In this document: positions 1 to 4,000 of the stretch, piece by piece
How positions within the stretch are numbered: the stretch's first letter is position 1
Layout: the number at the start of each line of letters is the position of its first letter
DNA from: Candidatus Methanodesulfokora sp.
GTDB lineage: Archaea > Korarchaeota > Korarchaeia > Korarchaeales > Korarchaeaceae
NCBI GenBank assembly: GCA_023269865.1
Contig: JAGDWR010000082.1
Span: 4,350-10,062 of the forward strand
DNA length: 5,713 bases
Reading direction: 5' to 3'
Position numbers and translations under genes: made by a program
The notes under the pieces: generated by a model
What the model saw: only the letters and a program-made list of their open reading frames with translations
The model's database searches: none
Told to the model about the DNA's origin: nothing

Positions 1-2
1 GG

Positions 3-161
3 TATGAGAGGTGCCTCGGGAACTGCAGTAAATCTCCACTGAGGTGTTCCAGCTGCGGTTCCACAGCCATGCCAAAAAGGGGAAAATATGGCATATATAT
101 TAAATGCAGTTCATGCAGCTCTGTAAACTTTTTCAAGAGCTCGAGAGCGGAGAAGAGATGA
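3..161 (+). CDS. C-terminal end of a zinc-ribbon protein (5' partial)
   Basis: The reading frame beginning at base 3 is open from the window edge to a TGA at 159-161 and gives 52 residues. It contains two CxxC knuckles (visible residues C15/C18 and C35/C38) 16 residues apart, the second after a basic and aromatic stretch (KRGKYGIYIKC), plus an extra Cys pair (C4/C8) just before. This is the pattern of a treble-clef or ribbon zinc finger. It distantly resembles the C-terminal fingers of type IA topoisomerases and of proteins that carry topoisomerase-like zinc tails. The stop overlaps the start of the next gene as ATGA, which is typical of genuine co-translated neighbours and supports the frame being coding. 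The main domain lies outside the window, so no function can be assigned; a nucleic-acid-binding tail is only an inference. Confidence 0.6.
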   Translation, partial: YERCLGNCSKSPLRCSSCGSTAMPKRGKYGIYIKCSSCSSVNFFKSSRAEKR

Positions 162-913
162 ACTTCAGGATGAACTATCATGTCCACACCCTGTGGAGCG
201 ATGGGGATAACACTGTAATGGAAGTTGTCATGGCGGCAGAAGGAGCTCTCGATGAGATAGCAATAACAGATCATCTTGTCATAAAGCCGGATGGCTCCCA
301 GGAACCATATTCAATCCCGATAGGAAGGATAGGACAATACCTGAGGGAAATAGAGAGCATGGAGACTGAGGTAAAGGTTCTTAAGGGTCTGGAAGTTGAT
401 TACTTTCCTGGATCTGAGAGAAGAATCGAGGGCTTGCTGAAGGAGCTTGATCTGGACATAGTCATAGGAAGCGTTCACTTCGTCGACATGGTTCCAATAG
501 ATAAATCTGATGAATTTTGGGCTGGAAAGAGCCAGAGAGAAGTGGATGAAATATACAGAAGGTACTATGAACTTGTGGAGATGGCCTCCTCATCTGGCCT
601 TTTCGATGTGATAGGCCATCTCGACCTGCCCAAGAAGTTCGGAAGAAAAAGCAGTATATTTCCAGAAAATTTATTAGAAAGTTTAGAATTTGTTGAGATA
701 AATACCAGCGGATTGAGGTATCCGGCCAATGAGGTCTATCCATCTGAGTCAATCTGCAGGGAATTGGCCCAGAACAAAGTCAAATTCACGGTTGGAACAG
801 ATGCTCACTCAGTTCATCACATAACATTCGGCCTAGATAAGGCGGAGAAGCTGCTAAAGGATATATCAGGAGAGAAGATCATCTTCAGAAATAGAAATGC
901 GCTGCCTATTTGA
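158..913 (+). CDS. PHP-domain phosphoesterase, HisJ-like (probable histidinol-phosphatase)
   Basis: This is a 251-residue stand-alone PHP-domain metal-dependent phosphoesterase. All expected metal-binding motifs are present in order: HVH (H8, H10) with D15, ITDH (H39), LKGLE (E79), GSVHF (H107), IGHLD (H154), EINTSG (about 180-185) and GTDAH (D215, H217). That is a full set for the trinuclear metal site. GSVHF followed by an acidic/aromatic stretch and the total length are typical of the HisJ/HisK histidinol-phosphatase group (L-histidinol phosphate to L-histidinol plus phosphate, cytosolic, histidine synthesis), as opposed to PHP domains fused to DNA polymerases. The start at 158 is chosen because its ATG overlaps the upstream TGA as ATGA, follows a purine-rich GGAGAAG, and places the HxH motif at residue 8. 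An in-frame ATG at 104 would add 18 residues overlapping the upstream gene; an ATG at 170 is also possible. No other his genes are in view, so the substrate is inferred; another phosphoesterase activity remains possible. Confidence 0.8.
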   Translation: MNFRMNYHVHTLWSDGDNTVMEVVMAAEGALDEIAITDHLVIKPDGSQEPYSIPIGRIGQYLREIESMETEVKVLKGLEVDYFPGSERRIEGLLKELDLDIVIGSVHFVDMVPIDKSDEFWAGKSQREVDEIYRRYYELVEMASSSGLFDVIGHLDLPKKFGRKSSIFPENLLESLEFVEINTSGLRYPANEVYPSESICRELAQNKVKFTVGTDAHSVHHITFGLDKAEKLLKDISGEKIIFRNRNALPI

Positions 914-924
914 GCTCAGCAAAG

Positions 925-934
925 TTATTAAATA
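925..934 (+). promoter_or_regulatory. TATA box of the MFS transporter gene
   Basis: TTATTAAATA lies in the short gap after the PHP gene. Its centre is 26-27 bp upstream of the transporter ATG at 956, the spacing expected for an archaeal promoter whose transcript begins at or next to the start codon. Only a weak AAGGA precedes the ATG, consistent with a leaderless or nearly leaderless message. The call rests on sequence and spacing alone. Confidence 0.5.
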
Positions 935-955
935 GAACTCACATCGTCAAGGAAA

Positions 956-2137
956 ATGCCGTACCTGAAGGAGATTATGCCGATATACCTGTCAGTGCTC
1001 GCCATGAGGCTCAGCTTTGGGCTGGTGGTGTTCACCCTCCCCCTTTACATAGGTGAGAAATACCTCTCAGTGGGGATAGTAGCTGCTGCTTATCCCATAG
1101 CTGAGCTTCTTCTAGTCTTTCCCTTTGGGGTTCTCTCCGACAAATACGGAAGAAAAATGTTCCTCATGATCGGACTCTTGATATCCTCATTTGATCTACC
1201 TTTGTTCTCCCTCACGAAAAACACTCTTCTGCTCACAGTGATACATGGAATCCAGGGGATAGCTGCAGCTTCTGTTATAGCAAGCTCATTAGCAGCTGTG
1301 TCTGATGTGGCGAAGGAGAGCAGAAGAGGAAGGGAGATGGGGATATACGATCTGGTCAACATGGCTGGCTACATAATAGGCTTCCCTGTCTCCGGGTTGA
1401 TAATAGATATCACAAAAGATATAAGGTCTCCATTTCTTGTTGCCTCACTTATAGCCGCTTTTGGATTGATGATAACAGCTTTTCTATTTCCTAGAGACAT
1501 AGGAAGATCCACGATGGACCTTGAGACGAGGCTTAAAATAGCGTTCAGGGGGATAACTGGGGGCAGAGAGGCAATTCTGCTTACAGTCATGTGGTTCACA
1601 ATAATGATGTTCATAAGCTTCTTCCTCACATTCGGGCCTCTTATAATTAGGGGATTCGGAGGGCATCACAGTTTCTTCAGGATAGGATCTTATCTATCAG
1701 CTATAATAGCCATATTGGCTGTCACACAGCCCCTCTACGGATATCTATCTGACATCGTTGGAAGAGCAAAAACTCTCCTCATAGGCTCAATCTCCATATC
1801 ACTCCTTCTAGTTGTGCTTTATGCATGGCATGCCGGGCTAATGGGAAATCGTATTGCAATACCGCTTGTTATTATATTGGGCTTTGGATCCCTCATGTTC
1901 TCCCCTGCAGGACTTGCATTTCTTGCTGATATATCGAAGGAGGGAGCAAGGGGCTCTTTTATGGGATTTTATAGCTTCATAATGAATTTGGGAAACGTCC
2001 TTGGGCCCATGATTGGAGGAGCTTTGATGAGTGCATTCGGCATGCGTGATGGAATCTCAGCGATGATACTTATAGGGGCTATTCTCACAGGATCCTCTGT
2101 CCTGATTTTCCTGACAAAAAAAGAAAAAGGGGTTTAA
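956..2137 (+). CDS. Major facilitator superfamily (MFS) transporter
   Basis: This 393-residue integral membrane protein has roughly twelve hydrophobic segments in two halves, the usual length for a 12-TM MFS carrier. The MFS signature motif A is clear in the loop after TM2 (G58-VLSDKYG-R66) and recurs as its pseudo-repeat in the second half (G262-YLSDIVG-R270). A charged central loop at about 180-200 separates the halves. A proline/glycine-rich TM5 segment (IIGFPVSGLIID) resembles motif C of drug:proton antiporters, which favours an exporter, but the substrate cannot be read from sequence. The protein would sit in the cytoplasmic membrane and use the proton gradient. The ATG at 956 is supported by a TATA box about 27 bp upstream. 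The gene converges on a PadR-type regulator, and the two stop codons share TTAA at 2134-2137; PadR proteins often govern adjacent efflux genes, so a regulatory link is a reasonable inference. Confidence 0.9.
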   Translation: MPYLKEIMPIYLSVLAMRLSFGLVVFTLPLYIGEKYLSVGIVAAAYPIAELLLVFPFGVLSDKYGRKMFLMIGLLISSFDLPLFSLTKNTLLLTVIHGIQGIAAASVIASSLAAVSDVAKESRRGREMGIYDLVNMAGYIIGFPVSGLIIDITKDIRSPFLVASLIAAFGLMITAFLFPRDIGRSTMDLETRLKIAFRGITGGREAILLTVMWFTIMMFISFFLTFGPLIIRGFGGHHSFFRIGSYLSAIIAILAVTQPLYGYLSDIVGRAKTLLIGSISISLLLVVLYAWHAGLMGNRIAIPLVIILGFGSLMFSPAGLAFLADISKEGARGSFMGFYSFIMNLGNVLGPMIGGALMSAFGMRDGISAMILIGAILTGSSVLIFLTKKEKGV

Positions 2138-2451
2138 GCAGTTATAGTCTGGCTTATTGCCTTTCTGGAGATGTCAAGAACATACTTGCCCTTGTCAGTT
2201 AGTTTGTACACCTTTCTCCTGTCCTGCCACACTCCTTCTACAAGCCCTAGTTTCATTAAGCTGTATATTATAGCATATATTGTAGTTGATCCCATTTTTG
2301 CATGAGACAACTCAAGTATCTTCTTTTTGACTCCATACCCATGCAGTGGCTCTTTTTCGAGCAATGCCAGTATTATATAGGGTGCAAGATCTTTCCAAAC
2401 TAGGTCCTCAACCTTTTCAGTTTCCCTCTTGGGTCGGGTCATATGTTTCAC
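2134..2451 (-). CDS. PadR-family winged-helix transcriptional regulator
   Basis: This is a small protein of 105 residues. After a basic N-terminus (to about residue 15) comes the PadR winged-helix core: an LAPYIILALLEKEPLHGYG segment (HGY at 37-39), a recognition helix with the signature TTIYAIIYSLMKLGLVEG (about 56-72), and the wing RRKVYKLTDKGK (about 78-89). The long C-terminal dimerisation helix of classical PadR proteins is nearly absent, as in short PadR-s2 members. It likely binds DNA as a dimer and represses its own gene or a neighbour. The start given is GTG at 2451, placed 27-28 bp from a TATA box centre as in a leaderless transcript. An in-frame ATG at 2442, preceded by GGTGA, is the alternative and would give 102 residues. 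The gene is convergent to the MFS transporter with a 4-bp overlap, suggesting but not proving that the transporter is a target. Confidence 0.88.
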   Translation of the reverse strand: MKHMTRPKRETEKVEDLVWKDLAPYIILALLEKEPLHGYGVKKKILELSHAKMGSTTIYAIIYSLMKLGLVEGVWQDRRKVYKLTDKGKYVLDISRKAISQTITA

Positions 2452-2453
2452 CC

Positions 2454-2461
2454 ACTTAAGT
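2454..2461. promoter_or_regulatory. Palindrome at the padR start, possible operator
   Basis: ACTTAAGT is a perfect 8-bp palindrome just upstream of the padR GTG and downstream of its TATA box, that is, at the predicted transcription start. CCACTT occurs here (2452-2457) and again at 2468-2473, sixteen bases away. The position suits autorepression, but the sequence is short and may be chance. Confidence 0.25.
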
Positions 2462-2473
2462 TTAGAACCACTT

Positions 2474-2483
2474 GCTTATAAAC
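2474..2483 (-). promoter_or_regulatory. TATA box of the padR-type gene
   Basis: Read on the - strand the sequence is GTTTATAAGC, a good archaeal TATA element. Its centre is 27-28 bp from the GTG at 2451, matching the spacing seen upstream of the transporter and hypF genes in this window. Confidence 0.5.
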
Positions 2484-2515
2484 ATTTCTTCCATCAGAGG
2501 TACTGAAGAAAAACT

Positions 2516-2566
2516 TAGAATTTCAAGTAGAATTTCTCATAAAGAACTTATTTTAGATAGAATTTT
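2516..2566. repeat. Three direct copies of TAGAATTT in the padR upstream region
   Basis: TAGAATTT occurs at 2516-2523, 2528-2535 and 2558-2565. The first two extend to TAGAATTTC and lie 12 bp apart. The cluster sits in the AT-rich gap between the cysteine synthase 3' end and the padR promoter, about 35-85 bp upstream of the padR TATA box. It could be a regulator-binding cluster; AT-rich composition is the simple alternative. Confidence 0.3.
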
Positions 2567-2582
2567 ATCCATTCCTTCTATT

Positions 2583-2601
2583 GCAGGAAATCCTTTCTTG
2601 C
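2583..2601 (-). terminator. Candidate 3'-end hairpin of the serine kinase-cysteine synthase operon
   Basis: GCAGGAAA and TTTCTTGC form an interrupted inverted repeat (7 of 8 pairs) around a 3-nt loop, ending 3 nt beyond the cysteine synthase stop codon. No U-run follows directly on the - strand; a T5 tract occurs only at 2513-2509. Archaeal termination usually depends on oligo-T, so this may be a transcript-end stabiliser or chance. Confidence 0.25.
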
Positions 2602-2604
2602 GGT

Positions 2605-3513
2605 TCAATATTCGAACAGATAAGTGCTGAGATACTTAAGTCCGCTGTCCGGCAGCACAGCTACTATTGTCTTTCCTCTCCCCAGCTCCTTTGCTTTTCT
2701 CACAGCTACGTTCATTATTGCTGCAGAGCTCTGACCAACTAAAAGCCCCTCCTTTCTCGCAAGCTCTTTTGCCATGAACTTAACTGAGCTGAGATCTTCC
2801 TCTCCTATCTCCACTATCTCATCGAAGGCATCAGGCCTGAATAGCTTCGTTGGATTTTCCTCTGCTGGATTTCTCAGTCCTTGTATGCTGACTCCAATTT
2901 TTGGGGTAACTCCAACTATTTTCACTTCCTTCTTGTGCTCCTTCAGCCTCATCGATATCCCCACTCCAGTCCCTGCGGTCCCTATTCCGACAACAACCAT
3001 GTCAACTTTTCCCGATGTCTGCTCTATTATCTCCCTTGCTGTCGTCTGATAGTGAGCCATTATGTTAGCAGGATCGCTGAACTGGTCCAGATCCACATAT
3101 CTATCTGGATTCTCCTCTATTATCTTTCTCTTAAGCTCTATTGCCCCTGCAGTACCTTTTTCCCCAGGGGATAGGATGAGCTCTGCGCCATAAGCCTTTA
3201 TTATCTTTCTTCTCTCTATGCTTACAGATTCCGGCATCACTATCACTATTTTATATCCCTTTACAGCAGCTATCATCGCCAATGCTATGCCCGTATTTCC
3301 CGATGTTGCCTCTATTATCACCTTGTCCTTCCTCAACCTCCCCGATGCCTCCGCTGCCTCAACCAAGTATAGGGCCATCCTGTCCTTTACTGACCCTCCA
3401 GGATTGTACCACTCTAGTTTTGCCAGAAGCTCTGCATCCTCGCTGCTCACAAGCTTGTTTATCCTCACAATGGGGGTCCTGCCTATCAAATCCAGAACGC
3501 TTCCTGCTATCAT
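2605..3513 (-). CDS. PLP-dependent cysteine synthase, probably O-phosphoserine sulfhydrylase
   Basis: This 302-residue protein belongs to the CysK/CysM fold-type II PLP family and should form L-cysteine from an activated serine and sulfide in the cytosol. Visible motifs are the PLP-lysine segment NPGGSVKDR (K43), the substrate loop TSGNTG (70-75), MPESVSIERR (93-102), the PLP-phosphate loop GIGTAGTG (176-183, with Ala where Gly is usual), GQSSAAI (260-266) and the C-terminal PDSGLKYLST (288-297). The GLRN segment (R214) lines up with the LRN motif of Mycobacterium tuberculosis CysM, whose Arg220 contacts the phosphate of O-phosphoserine. O-acetylserine enzymes usually have a glycine-rich loop there. 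Together with the serine-kinase-like gene immediately upstream, this points to O-phospho-L-serine as substrate. The ATG start lies 4 nt after that gene's stop and has a 9-base Shine-Dalgarno, so the two are probably translationally coupled. Cystathionine beta-synthase-like or O-acetylserine activity is the less likely alternative. Confidence 0.9.
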   Translation of the reverse strand: MIAGSVLDLIGRTPIVRINKLVSSEDAELLAKLEWYNPGGSVKDRMALYLVEAAEASGRLRKDKVIIEATSGNTGIALAMIAAVKGYKIVIVMPESVSIERRKIIKAYGAELILSPGEKGTAGAIELKRKIIEENPDRYVDLDQFSDPANIMAHYQTTAREIIEQTSGKVDMVVVGIGTAGTGVGISMRLKEHKKEVKIVGVTPKIGVSIQGLRNPAEENPTKLFRPDAFDEIVEIGEEDLSSVKFMAKELARKEGLLVGQSSAAIMNVAVRKAKELGRGKTIVAVLPDSGLKYLSTYLFEY

Positions 3514-3515
3514 AA

Positions 3516-3524
3516 GATCACCTC
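3516..3524 (-). promoter_or_regulatory. Strong Shine-Dalgarno of the cysteine synthase containing the upstream stop codon
   Basis: Read on the - strand the sequence is GAGGTGATC, fully complementary to the GATCACCTC end of archaeal 16S rRNA, two bases before the ATG at 3513. The TGA at its centre (3520-3518) is the stop codon of the serK-like gene, so a terminating ribosome would stand on the next gene's ribosome-binding site. Confidence 0.75.
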
Positions 3525-3934
3525 AGCGCTTTGATGTCAAGTCTTACATCAGGCTCTATCCTGGATATGTGGAAAAGATGGCCTTCCAGTGATATCATGT
3601 GTCTAGTTGTCTTCGGAGGAAACCTTTTTCCCTCCAATGCAGCCCTTATCACATCCTCCTTCCTTATGTTGTAGGGCGTCACGATGACTCTCTCTGAGCT
3701 GTAGTCTAGGACGATGGCTGGTATCCTCCTTAGCCCTATTTTCCTGGCTGCCTCTACCCTGTGATGCCCATCCAAAACCACAAAGCTGGATTTGTCGACA
3801 GCAATAGCCTTTTTAATGAATCCATCCCTCAATATTCTGCTGGATAAAGAGGCAACTCTGTCTTTTACAACATTTTCATGGCTCAATAGGTTTGATATAT
3901 CGAGAAGAAGGATCTCCAACACAAAGACGGTCAC
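3518..3934 (-). CDS. serK: Compact ParB/Srx-fold protein, probable free L-serine kinase (SerK-like)
   Basis: This 138-residue protein would phosphorylate free L-serine to O-phospho-L-serine; the characterised Thermococcus kodakarensis SerK uses ADP. Three signatures of that enzyme, recalled from memory, are present in order: LLSHE (E20, matching catalytic Glu30 of TkSerK), VLDGHHR (D55-R59, matching D69-R73) and the C-terminal FPPKTTRH (105-112, matching FSPKTTRH). Between the last two lies DYSSERVIVTPY (77-88), like the DYFDEGVKVYTWY of TkSerK. TkSerK is about 240 residues; the roughly 80-residue middle section is missing here, so this is a compact form. The gene is the first of a two-gene operon with a cysteine synthase, which fits serine activation for cysteine synthesis. 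The GTG start has AGGTGATG 8 nt upstream, and an in-frame TGA further up limits any extension. A ParB-type DNA-binding or CTPase role is the alternative, but no partition gene is nearby and the PKTTRH tail argues for the kinase. Confidence 0.8.
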   Translation of the reverse strand: MTVFVLEILLLDISNLLSHENVVKDRVASLSSRILRDGFIKKAIAVDKSSFVVLDGHHRVEAARKIGLRRIPAIVLDYSSERVIVTPYNIRKEDVIRAALEGKRFPPKTTRHMISLEGHLFHISRIEPDVRLDIKALR

Positions 3935-3941
3935 CCATTCC

Positions 3942-3949
3942 CATCACCT
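3942..3949 (-). promoter_or_regulatory. Shine-Dalgarno of the serK-like gene
   Basis: Read on the - strand the sequence is AGGTGATG, a 7-base match to the archaeal anti-Shine-Dalgarno, about 8 bases before the GTG at 3934. It supports this start over the downstream GTG/TTG codons at residues 5 and 6. It lies near the predicted transcript start, implying a short leader. Confidence 0.6.
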
Positions 3950-3968
3950 AGGCGTGAAGAACAGAAGG

Positions 3969-3978
3969 GAATATAAAG
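3969..3978. promoter_or_regulatory. Shared, possibly bidirectional TATA box between serK and hypF
   Basis: GAATATAAAG is the only strong TATA-like element in the 66-bp divergent gap. Reading right, its centre is about 27 bp before the hypF ATG. Reading left it is CTTTATATTC, about 40 bp before the serK GTG, which would place that transcript start beside the serK Shine-Dalgarno. Purine-rich sequence on both flanks could serve as BRE in either direction. Confidence 0.5.
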
Positions 3979-4000
3979 TTATCCTGTTGAAGAGAGGAGG

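Noticed and set aside
93..103. TATATATTAAA as a promoter for the PHP gene
   Set aside because: It lies inside the upstream coding frame (codons for IYIK) and is about 60 bp from the chosen start. The ATGA overlap makes co-transcription simpler, although an internal promoter cannot be excluded.
462..1669. Open frames on the - strand beneath the PHP and MFS genes
   Set aside because: They are shadows of clearly conserved coding sequence, without family motifs or ribosome-binding sites that I could see.
2138..2160. Terminator for the MFS gene
   Set aside because: No T-run or stable hairpin was seen directly after the stop; the sequence is the coding end of the convergent padR-type gene.
2774..3592. 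Several open frames on the + strand across the cysteine synthase and serK region
   Set aside because: They are antisense to two well-supported genes, show no domain motifs, and reflect the codon pattern of the real strand.
3518..3934. ParB chromosome-partition or CTPase protein
   Set aside because: The DGHHR motif is shared with ParB/Srx folds, but there is no helix-turn-helix domain and no ParA or parS nearby, and the HE and PKTTRH motifs match the free serine kinase.
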